Notes under the pieces: generated by a model
Told to the model about the DNA's origin: nothing
Databases searched by the model: none
Seen by the model: the letters and a program-made list of their open reading frames with translations, nothing else
Shown here: piece after piece, positions 57,617-64,000 of the stretch
Layout of the letters: each line of letters opens with the position of its first letter
Numbering within the stretch: the first letter of the stretch is position 1
Made by a program: the position numbers and the translations under genes
Assembly: GCA_014860455.1 (NCBI GenBank)
Contig: JACZJQ010000211.1
Location: 1 to 64,000 of the forward strand
DNA from: Bryobacteraceae bacterium
Lineage (GTDB): Bacteria > Acidobacteriota > Terriglobia > Bryobacterales > Bryobacteraceae
Direction of reading: 5' to 3'
Length of the DNA stretch: 64,000 nt

Positions 57617-59413
57617 ATGTTCAGAAAGACTTTATCCCTGGCAATGGCGCTTTGCGGTCTCGCTGGCGCCCTCATCGCCGCGCCTCCGCTGCGATCCGCT
57701 TCGACGGCCAGCGTCCAGCGCGCGGCGGCCCTCGACATCCAGGAGACCGGTATCGCCGCCTGGATCTGGACAGACAAGATCTGGTATGGCATGGGCGAAT
57801 CGGCCACGCTGAACTGGACTGTCAAAACCGATGGCGAAATCGGCCCCTATACGATGGTCGTCTATCGGCAGAACAACCAGACCGGTGTGAAGACCTACTT
57901 CCCCAACCACACCACCGAACCCACCGACCTGACCGGCAACGCCGTGGGCGAATTCACGGCCTACGAACTCGGTGACACTGAGAAGGGCGTCCTGCTTGGC
58001 GAAGGCGGTCTGATTGGCGGCGCCGCCACCATGCCCGAGGAGCCAGGCATGCACAGCTTCGTGGTCGAGTTCCGCAGCGCCGACGGCAACCGCATCCTGA
58101 AGACCTGCTACATGAAAGTTGTTGTGATCACCGACTTTGTCGACGTCACCGGCAACATCGAGGACGATGTCACCTGGACAAACGATAAACTCTACCGTCT
58201 CAATGGCGTCACTTATGTCCGCAACAACGCGACGCTGACCATCGAGCCCGGCACCGTCGTCATCGGCCAGCCCGGCTCCGAACCGCCGTCGGTTCTTGTC
58301 ATCACGCCGAACGGCAAGATCATGGCCGAAGGCACCGCCAGCCGCCCGATTATTATGACCTCCGCGCTGCCGATGGGCGAGCGCAGCCGCGGCGACTGGG
58401 GTGGTCTCATCATGCTCGGCAAGGCTCCGATCAACGTTGGCGCCGGAGCCGGCGGCAAGGACAACCAGACGGGCGAGTTCTACATTGAAGGGCTGCCTGC
58501 CGGCGTCGACACCCGCTACGGCGGCGACGATCCGGAACACAACTGCGGCACGCTGCGCTACGTCCGCGTCGAATTCGCCGGCTCGATCTTTGCTCCAAAC
58601 AACGAAGCCAACTCCTTCACCTGGGGCGGTTGCGGATCCAAGACCAAGGCTGAATTCCTCCAGGCTATCTATGGCCTCGACGATTCCTTCGAGTGGTTCG
58701 GCGGCTCCATGAACGCCAAGAACCTCATCGGCGGACTCGGCGCCGACGACTTCATTGACTTCCAACTCGGCTTTACCGGCAAGATCCAGTACGGCATCTT
58801 CTATCAGGACGAAGACTCCACCGGCAACCGCGGCATGGAAGGAGACAACAGCGAATACGACCAGGGCGCTTCGCCGCTCTCCAAGCCCGAAATGTACAAC
58901 CTCACCTTCATCGGCTCCGGCGTCCCCGGCTTCGATGAATCCAACTCGCCGGGCATCTACCTGCGCCGCGGCGCCGGGGCCAACGTCTACAATGCCCTCG
59001 TCACCCGCTTCTACAGCAACGGCCTTCACATCGACGGCTCCTCCACCCAGGCCCAGATCGACAACAGCAATATCACCATGGACGGCATCCTGCTCTGGAA
59101 CAACAACCTCTCGGCAGGCTCCGGCGACACCATCGAATCGCAGGTCCATTCCAGCACCCAGAGCTTCGCCAAGGGTGAACGCGGCGAGGGTAAGAATTTC
59201 CTGGTCGCCGACCCGAAGATGCGCCGAGCCTTCGAGTTCAGCGATCCCGACTTCAGGCCCATGCCTGATTCCCCGATCTTCAGGGCCAATTGGGTCCAGG
59301 CTCCTGATAACGGGTTCTTCGACCAGCGAGCTCGTTTCGCCGGCGGAGCCGGTGCCGATGCCTGGTGGCAAGAGTGGACTTTCTTCGTTACCGAACAGGC
59401 GATGAAGAAGTAA
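57617..59413 (+). CDS. Secreted beta-helix protein paired with the TonB receptor
   Basis: A 598-residue protein with signal peptide (about 1-22, ending IAAPP). Residues about 40-175 form an Ig-like domain; from about 180 the chain reads as a right-handed beta-helix of the pectin-lyase-like type (YRLNGVTYVRNNATLTIEPGTVVIG, RGDWGGLIMLGKAPINVG, LRYVRVEFAG, YNALVTRFYSNGLHIDGSS). AGGAGA precedes the ATG. Its position behind a TonB-dependent receptor suggests that it captures or processes the receptor's ligand at the cell surface. It ends at a hairpin. Confidence 0.82.
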   Translation: MFRKTLSLAMALCGLAGALIAAPPLRSASTASVQRAAALDIQETGIAAWIWTDKIWYGMGESATLNWTVKTDGEIGPYTMVVYRQNNQTGVKTYFPNHTTEPTDLTGNAVGEFTAYELGDTEKGVLLGEGGLIGGAATMPEEPGMHSFVVEFRSADGNRILKTCYMKVVVITDFVDVTGNIEDDVTWTNDKLYRLNGVTYVRNNATLTIEPGTVVIGQPGSEPPSVLVITPNGKIMAEGTASRPIIMTSALPMGERSRGDWGGLIMLGKAPINVGAGAGGKDNQTGEFYIEGLPAGVDTRYGGDDPEHNCGTLRYVRVEFAGSIFAPNNEANSFTWGGCGSKTKAEFLQAIYGLDDSFEWFGGSMNAKNLIGGLGADDFIDFQLGFTGKIQYGIFYQDEDSTGNRGMEGDNSEYDQGASPLSKPEMYNLTFIGSGVPGFDESNSPGIYLRRGAGANVYNALVTRFYSNGLHIDGSSTQAQIDNSNITMDGILLWNNNLSAGSGDTIESQVHSSTQSFAKGERGEGKNFLVADPKMRRAFEFSDPDFRPMPDSPIFRANWVQAPDNGFFDQRARFAGGAGADAWWQEWTFFVTEQAMKK

Positions 59414-59447
59414 GCCGGCAAATTACTCCGTCCTAACTGCCGGCTGT

Positions 59448-59508
59448 GGCGCCGGGGACTATGCTGGCCTGCCAAAACGGGCCGCGCATGCCTCCGGCGC
59501 CCCTTTTC
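59448..59508 (+). terminator. Terminator after the beta-helix gene
   Basis: GGCGCCGG (59448-59455) pairs with CCGGCGCC (59494-59501), followed by CCTTTTCTT. The 38-nt loop has an inner GGCC/GGCC pair. Confidence 0.6.
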
Positions 59509-59560
59509 TTTGCCGTCACGGTGCGCCGAATCACAGCTCGAGAGCATCTATAGAATTGCA

Positions 59561-60211
59561 ATGCTCGACCACCTTGCCCCAGTCCTATTTGCCGGAATGA
59601 TCCTCATGGCGTCGAACGCCGCCGGCGCGGCTTTCCCAGATCCCAGGACCGATGAAGCCAAAGCCCAGCAGAAAACCGTGAAGAAAGCCGTCCTTGCTGG
59701 CGGTTGCTTCTGGTGCACGGAGGTCGTCTTTGAACACATCGAAGGCGTGGTGGATGTCGTCTCCGGCTACTCGGGCGGGACGAAAGAGACCGCAGACTAC
59801 GAAACCGTCAGCACGGGCCGCACCGCCCACGCCGAGGCTATTGAGATCACCTACGATGCGTCAAAGATCACCTACGGCCAGTTGCTGAAGGTCTTCTTCG
59901 AGATCGCCCACGACCCGACCACCCTGAACCGCCAGGGCCCGGATATCGGCCCGCATTACCGCTCGGCCATCTTCGCTTTGAACGCCGAGCAGAAGCAGAT
60001 CGCCAGGGACTATATCGCTCAACTGGGCATGGCGAAAGTGTTTCGTAACAAGATCGTCACCGAACTGACAGATTTCAAGGCCTTCTACGTCGCCGAAGGG
60101 TACCACCAGAACTACTGCCGGCGGAATCCGACGAACCCCTACATCATGTACAACGCCCAGCCGAAGGTGGAGAAGCTGAAGAAGTCGAAGCCTGAGATAC
60201 TCAAAAAGTAA
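59561..60211 (+). CDS. msrA: Peptide methionine (S)-S-oxide reductase, exported
   Basis: A 216-residue MsrA with an N-terminal signal (about 1-23). The active-site motif GGCFWCTEVVFEHIEGV is complete; DYETVSTGRTAHAEAIEI and GPHYRSAIF follow. It repairs oxidised methionine with thioredoxin-like reductant, here probably in the periplasm. TATAGA (59549-59554) ends 6 nt before the ATG and no Shine-Dalgarno exists. MsrB is not adjacent. Confidence 0.92.
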   Translation: MLDHLAPVLFAGMILMASNAAGAAFPDPRTDEAKAQQKTVKKAVLAGGCFWCTEVVFEHIEGVVDVVSGYSGGTKETADYETVSTGRTAHAEAIEITYDASKITYGQLLKVFFEIAHDPTTLNRQGPDIGPHYRSAIFALNAEQKQIARDYIAQLGMAKVFRNKIVTELTDFKAFYVAEGYHQNYCRRNPTNPYIMYNAQPKVEKLKKSKPEILKK

Positions 60212-60220
60212 CCCGGCGCT

Positions 60221-60880
60221 TCAGCCGATCCGCAAACCCATCAGAACGGCCAATTCGATGGCCTGGGAGGCCGTAATGGTGCAGGTCCTCAGACCGGCGC
60301 CGTCGATGATGATCCGCTCGATCGCCGCGCCGCGCAGATCGCACTCCCGCCATACAGACCGGCTGAGGTCCGCGCCGCTCAGTGAACACTGGCGGAAGAG
60401 GCAGTTTTCGGCTCTCACCGCAGCCAGGTCGGCATCGCCCATCTGATTTGAGGTGAACTCACAGGTTGTCAGGGAAGCCTCGCGCAGGACAGCGTACTTC
60501 AGGTCGCAGCCTTCGAAAAGGACATCATGAAGCGTGCAGCCGGAGGTCTTGACCCCGGTCATCCGGCAGTCGATGAACTCGACACGCTGGGCCTCCAAGG
60601 AATGGAAGACGCAGTTGGAGAAGTCACAGTTGCTGAACTGAACATCGTCCCAGCGGGCCGCGGAAAAGACCGCCTCGCTGAACGAGACCTTCTCAACCAC
60701 CGAGGAGAACATACGGCTCTTCGGCAGGGGTTTCGAGGACAAATCGCCTTCGGTGAGCCGTGCGTCGCGGATGGTCTCGCCCGACAGCATGGCGGCTGCG
60801 CCGGCCGGTTCCAAATCCTCGAAGTGCGGCAGGGCGGCCGGTTCTCTTTCCGGCTGCTTGTTCGATTTGCGGGGCGGCAT
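60221..60880 (-). CDS. Pentapeptide-repeat protein
   Basis: A 219-residue protein from ATG60880. Repeats of the A/C-(D/N)-(L/F)-x-x type are clear (VQFSNCDFSNCVFHSLEAQ, ASLTTCEFTSNQMGDADL, CSLSGADLSRSVWRECDL), forming a right-handed quadrilateral helix. The N-terminal 45 residues are unrelated. An earlier start would run into the divergent rhaI promoter. No gyrase-protection function can be claimed. Confidence 0.85.
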   Translation of the reverse strand: MPPRKSNKQPEREPAALPHFEDLEPAGAAAMLSGETIRDARLTEGDLSSKPLPKSRMFSSVVEKVSFSEAVFSAARWDDVQFSNCDFSNCVFHSLEAQRVEFIDCRMTGVKTSGCTLHDVLFEGCDLKYAVLREASLTTCEFTSNQMGDADLAAVRAENCLFRQCSLSGADLSRSVWRECDLRGAAIERIIIDGAGLRTCTITASQAIELAVLMGLRIG

Positions 60881-60972
60881 TCGAGTGCAGGATAACGCAG
60901 CGGTCATCCAAAGGCCATTTTGGGAAGTCTGCACACCTGCCATCGTGATAGGATTCCTGTTTGCAGGCTGCC

Positions 60973-62169
60973 ATGTCTTTAACTTCCCTACAGCAGGAGC
61001 GCGCCTTTGCCGCGTTGAACTCTTTCTCGATTGAGTTGCCATCCTGGGGTTTCGCCAACACCGGCACCCGGTTTGGCAAGTTCATCCAGGCGGGCGCGGC
61101 CACCACAACGCCGGAGAAGATCGCCGACGCCGGCCAGGTCCATCGATTCACCGGATGCTGCCCTACCGTGGCCATGCACGTCCTCTGGGACTTTCCCAGC
61201 GGACTCGGCGATGTCCCGGCCGTTTTGGCCGCGGCGACGCAATCCGGCGTCCGAATCGGCGCCATCAATCCCAACGTCTTCCAGGACCAGCAGTACAAGC
61301 ACGGCTCGCTCGGCAACCCCGACGCGGCGGTCCGCGCCATGGCGCTTCAGCACATTCTCGACTGCGTCGAGATCCAGAAGGAGACCGGTTCGCGCGATCT
61401 CTCGCTGTGGTTCGCCGACGGCACCAGTTTCCCCGGCTCCGGCTCGGTCCGGTCGCGCAAGCGATGGTTCCAGCAGGGGCTCGCCAGGGTCCACGAGGCG
61501 CTGCCTGAGAAGGCGCGCATGCTGGTTGAATACAAGCCCTTCGAGCCCGCCTTCTACGCCACCGACATCGCCGACTGGGGCATGGCCTATCTGATGGCGA
61601 AATCGTCGGGCGAAAAGGCGCGCGTGCTCGTCGATACCGGCCACCACTACCAGGCTCAGAACATCGAACAGATCGTCGCCTGGCTGCTGGATGAGGACAT
61701 GCTCGGCGGCTTCCACTTCAACGACCGCCGATATGCCGACGACGACCTGACGCTCGGCTCCATAGATCCCTATCAGGTCTTCCGCATCTTCCATGAAATC
61801 TGCTTCTGGGAGTGGGAGAATCAACGGCGGGCCGACATCGCCTACATGGTGGATCAAAGCCACAACCTGAAGAACAAGATTGAAGAGATGATCCAGACGG
61901 CGATGACGGCTCAGGAACTCTACCTGAAGGCCGCGCTGGTGGACCATGAAGCGCTGGCCGCGGCCCAGGCCGACTCGGAGATCGTGGATGCCGAAGAGTG
62001 CCTGCGCGCGGCATTCTTCACCGACGTCCGGCCAGTGCTGCGCGAGTGGCGGCAGGCGTTGGGACTGGCTCCGGAGCCGTTGAAGGCGTTCAGGGCCTGC
62101 GGGTATCTGGAGCAGGCGGCCTTGGAGCGTGGGCCGAAAAACCTCGGCGCCGTGTCGAGCTACGCCTGA
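60973..62169 (+). CDS. rhaI: L-rhamnose isomerase (RhaI type)
   Basis: A 398-residue TIM-barrel isomerase of the P. stutzeri/Rhizobium RhaI group, converting L-rhamnose to L-rhamnulose. Metal-site and substrate motifs: EYKPFEP, VLVDTGHHYQAQNIEQIVAWL, GGFHFNDRRYADDDLTLGSIDPYQVF and MVDQSHNLKNKIEEM. Members also isomerise D-allose and other sugars, so the in vivo substrate is not certain. An NCS1-type permease gene follows 28 nt downstream. Confidence 0.9.
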   Translation: MSLTSLQQERAFAALNSFSIELPSWGFANTGTRFGKFIQAGAATTTPEKIADAGQVHRFTGCCPTVAMHVLWDFPSGLGDVPAVLAAATQSGVRIGAINPNVFQDQQYKHGSLGNPDAAVRAMALQHILDCVEIQKETGSRDLSLWFADGTSFPGSGSVRSRKRWFQQGLARVHEALPEKARMLVEYKPFEPAFYATDIADWGMAYLMAKSSGEKARVLVDTGHHYQAQNIEQIVAWLLDEDMLGGFHFNDRRYADDDLTLGSIDPYQVFRIFHEICFWEWENQRRADIAYMVDQSHNLKNKIEEMIQTAMTAQELYLKAALVDHEALAAAQADSEIVDAEECLRAAFFTDVRPVLREWRQALGLAPEPLKAFRACGYLEQAALERGPKNLGAVSSYA

Positions 62170-62197
62170 CGTGACGGGTTGATTCGGAGGTAGAACC

Positions 62198-63556
62198 GTG
62201 GCGGGAAAATTCGCGGACCTTGCGGCCCGCATGGACCAACTCAACGAATTCGACCGTGAGCCGATCGCGGACTCGCATCTACAGGGCGCGGGCCGCTTTG
62301 CCGGCCTGTTCGCCGGCGAGCACGTCGCTGCGACCGAGTTCGTCATCGGCGCGTTCTTCGTCATCCACGGCGTCGCCGCCGAGGATCTGATTTATGGTCT
62401 GCTGCTCGGCAACCTGCTGGCCGTGCTCTCCTGGACGCTGGTCTGCGCGCCCATCGCCATCCGCACGCGCCTGACGCTGTATTGGTACCTGCGCAAGATC
62501 GGCGGCCCGGGCTTCATGATGATCTACAACGTGGCCAACGCGGCGTTGTACTGCATCCTTGCCGGGGCGATGATCTCGGTTTCGGCCACCGCGCTGGCCG
62601 ACCTCATCGGACTGCCGGGGACGCCGCTGGGCTCGATTCTGCCGACCTCGGCCGGTTGGGTCGCGATAGCCATCGCGCTCGGTACGGCGTTCACGCTGAT
62701 GGCGATCCTCGGCTTCGAGGCGTTGAGCAAGTTTGCCGGCATCTGCAGCCCATGGATGTTTGTCGTCTTTGTCGCCGGAGCCGTCGCCACGCTGCCTAAA
62801 CTCGGCGTCTCGGCGGATCTGTCAAACCTCTGGGAGATCCTGTCGACCAAGGTTTGGAACGGTCAGGCGACGCCGGGCCAGGAACAATACGGCTTCTGGC
62901 AGATCACGTTTTTCGCTTGGTTCTGCAATCTGGCCATGCACATCGGCCTCAGCGACATGGCGCTGTTCCGGTTTGCAAAAAGGCCTTGGTACGGCGTGTT
63001 CACAGCCACCGGCGTCTACCCTGGGCATTTCCTTGCCTGGCTGTGCTCGGGCGTAATGGTGGCCGCCGTGGGACGTGAAATGACGCCCGGAAAGATGGCC
63101 TATGAGGCTCTTGGCGTGGCCGGGGTTTTTGCTGTCATGCTGGCTGGCTGGACGACGGCGAATCCCACGCTGTACCGCGCCGGCCTGGCTATCCAGTCGG
63201 TCACGCCCAACTGGCCGCGCTGGAAGATCACCCTCTGGTGCGGAGCCGTCACCACGGCTTTGGCCTGCCTGCCGGTGTTCTTCCTGAAGCTGCTCGATTA
63301 CGTCGCGCTCTACGGACTCATTTTGATGCCCGTCGGCGCCATCGTTTTCGCCGAGCATTGGATCCTGCCCCGGCTCGGCGTGGATAAGTATCTGGGCGAG
63401 ACCAAGAAGGTGTTTCTAAATTGGCGGGCCCTGGCCGTCTGGTTCGGTACCCTGGCCATCGCCTGGGTGTTGCCGATGCACCTTTTCTACCGCTGGCTGC
63501 CGTGCTGGTTCATCGCCGCCGGCGCCTACACGCTGCTGAGGAGGATGGGCAAATGA
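62198..63556 (+). CDS. NCS1-family permease (cytosine/purine permease-like)
   Basis: A 452-residue membrane protein with about 12 helices in the NCS1 (LeuT-like) plan: FVIGAFFVIHGVAAEDLIYGLLLGNLLAVLSWTL, YNVANAALYCILAGAMI, GFEALSKFAGICSPWMFVVFVAGA and HFLAWLCSGVMVAAVG (quoted in parts). GTG62198 follows GGAGG by 7 nt. NCS1 proteins normally carry nucleobases, hydantoins or thiamine, so its operon position with L-rhamnose isomerase suggests a different, possibly sugar, cargo. Its stop overlaps the next start (ATGA). Confidence 0.85.
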   Translation: MAGKFADLAARMDQLNEFDREPIADSHLQGAGRFAGLFAGEHVAATEFVIGAFFVIHGVAAEDLIYGLLLGNLLAVLSWTLVCAPIAIRTRLTLYWYLRKIGGPGFMMIYNVANAALYCILAGAMISVSATALADLIGLPGTPLGSILPTSAGWVAIAIALGTAFTLMAILGFEALSKFAGICSPWMFVVFVAGAVATLPKLGVSADLSNLWEILSTKVWNGQATPGQEQYGFWQITFFAWFCNLAMHIGLSDMALFRFAKRPWYGVFTATGVYPGHFLAWLCSGVMVAAVGREMTPGKMAYEALGVAGVFAVMLAGWTTANPTLYRAGLAIQSVTPNWPRWKITLWCGAVTTALACLPVFFLKLLDYVALYGLILMPVGAIVFAEHWILPRLGVDKYLGETKKVFLNWRALAVWFGTLAIAWVLPMHLFYRWLPCWFIAAGAYTLLRRMGK

Positions 63557-63720
63557 AGACCGCGTTTCTGACCGCCGCCATCCTCTGCCTGCTTGGCTGC
63601 CTCTGGTCGTCCTGGTCCTACTTCGCCGGCGGTCTGCCGCGAGAGGTCTTCCTGCGGCAGTTCGGAATTGCGAGCATTGGCTGGTTTGTTGCAGCCACTT
63701 GGTGGGCCTACAGGAAGTAG
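63553..63720 (+). CDS. 55-residue two-helix membrane protein coupled to the permease
   Basis: The frame begins MKTAFLTAAILCLLGCLWSS and ends FGIASIGWFVAATWWAYRK: two membrane helices with a short loop. ATG63553 overlaps the permease stop, so translation is coupled. Likely a small accessory subunit of the permease; no family name is known to me. Confidence 0.7.
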   Translation: MKTAFLTAAILCLLGCLWSSWSYFAGGLPREVFLRQFGIASIGWFVAATWWAYRK

Positions 63721-63748
63721 GGTTGTTCGGAAGCCCGCTGGCTGCCTG

Positions 63749-63940
63749 CTAGAACGAGCGCAGGATCCTGGCCGGCAACGTGAACAGCGCTCCGATCAAC
63801 TCGAAGACGCCGCCCACCACGATGCCCAGCAGCTTGAATGGCAGCAGGATGAGCCAGACCAACGGGAACAGGATCAGGGCCAGGATCGCCAGTGGCCAGC
63901 AAATGACGCACAGAATGAGAAAAAGCAGGAACCCGACCAT
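63749..63940 (-). CDS. Small hydrophobic membrane protein
   Basis: A 63-residue protein from ATG63940 with two closely spaced helices (VGFLLFLILCVICWPLAILA and LFPLVWLILLPFKLLGIVVG). GGAGG lies 10 nt before the ATG; the alternative ATG63961 would cover that site. Its role is unknown. Confidence 0.65.
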   Translation of the reverse strand: MVGFLLFLILCVICWPLAILALILFPLVWLILLPFKLLGIVVGGVFELIGALFTLPARILRSF

Positions 63941-64000
63941 TCGAGTCGAACCTCCGTTCACTGATAAGAACGAATCCCGCGGTGCAGGAGTTCCCTAAAC

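Noticed and set aside
57632-59371. Minus-strand frame of 579 codons over the beta-helix gene
   Set aside because: Shadow; the plus strand has a signal peptide, a Shine-Dalgarno and a repeat fold.
60988-62364. Minus-strand frame of 458 codons over rhaI
   Set aside because: Shadow of a recognised isomerase.

Overview
The window is GC-rich, densely coded DNA from a bacterial chromosome. No plasmid, phage or insertion-sequence machinery is visible. The gene mix points to an Acidobacteriota member, probably of the Bryobacterales/Solibacter type: membrane Ser/Thr kinases (one with a long TPR tail), many secreted glycosidase-like, sulfatase, BNR and FG-GAP proteins, a TonB-dependent receptor with an N-terminal carboxypeptidase-regulatory-like domain, and a choice-of-anchor V protein. 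This placement is inferred from gene content; no rRNA is present to confirm it.

Layout. 1-35: 3' end of a tRNA. 0.1-4.6 kb: a receiver/PEP-synthase-like ATP-grasp fusion and glutamate dehydrogenase. 4.7-9.8 kb: a secreted phosphatase, a secreted FAM20-like kinase, a membrane Ser/Thr kinase, a glycosidase-like protein and Aat. 9.9-15.4 kb: a SagB-type nitroreductase, TrpD, and a kinase-TPR protein coupled to a small secreted protein. 15.5-18.0 kb: sucC-sucD-ndk behind a perfect 23-bp palindrome. 18.1-19.2 kb: a lysine-repeat protein translationally coupled to a SET-domain methyltransferase. 19.2-22.9 kb: a DUF6526 protein, a DksA/TraR-type protein, a DUF418 membrane protein and a choice-of-anchor V protein. 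23.0-33.4 kb: GluQ, then two converging blocks of secreted enzymes (SGNH, BNR-4, VOC against sulfatase, TauE/SafE, FG-GAP, dienelactone hydrolase), a beta-propeller protein and a BON protein. 33.6-38.9 kb: fused E1 alpha-beta dehydrogenase, methyltransferase, SerS and a secreted protein. 38.9-39.7 kb: the only long gene-poor stretch. 39.7-48.7 kb: GntR regulator, GH43-like, NmrA-like, small cysteine-rich proteins, pta-ackA, a lipoprotein, a secreted propeller protein and a metallo-beta-lactamase-fold protein. 48.7-50.3 kb: two toxin-antitoxin modules. 50.3-54.7 kb: a GT2 transferase, an SRPBCC protein with a non-canonical start, and gyrA. 54.8-59.4 kb: a TonB receptor and its beta-helix partner. 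59.5-64 kb: MsrA, a pentapeptide-repeat protein, L-rhamnose isomerase with an NCS1-type permease and a mini-membrane protein, and one more small membrane protein.

How the genes fit together. Central metabolism is represented by sucCD-ndk, pta-ackA, gdhA and the fused E1. The secreted enzymes suggest a polymer-degrading soil lifestyle, with sulfated glycans and rhamnose as plausible substrates. Signalling runs through membrane kinases and possibly a periplasmic kinase/phosphatase pair. The most original candidate is the operon at 18142-19190. It has its own near-consensus promoter. Its first protein displays a lysine about every nine residues in a repeated K-Q-G-F/Y-G-P context, and its second is a complete SET plus post-SET lysine methyltransferase. 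A second pattern runs through the window: about nine genes without a Shine-Dalgarno sequence start 6-9 nt after a TAnnnT -10 hexamer, as expected for leaderless mRNAs.
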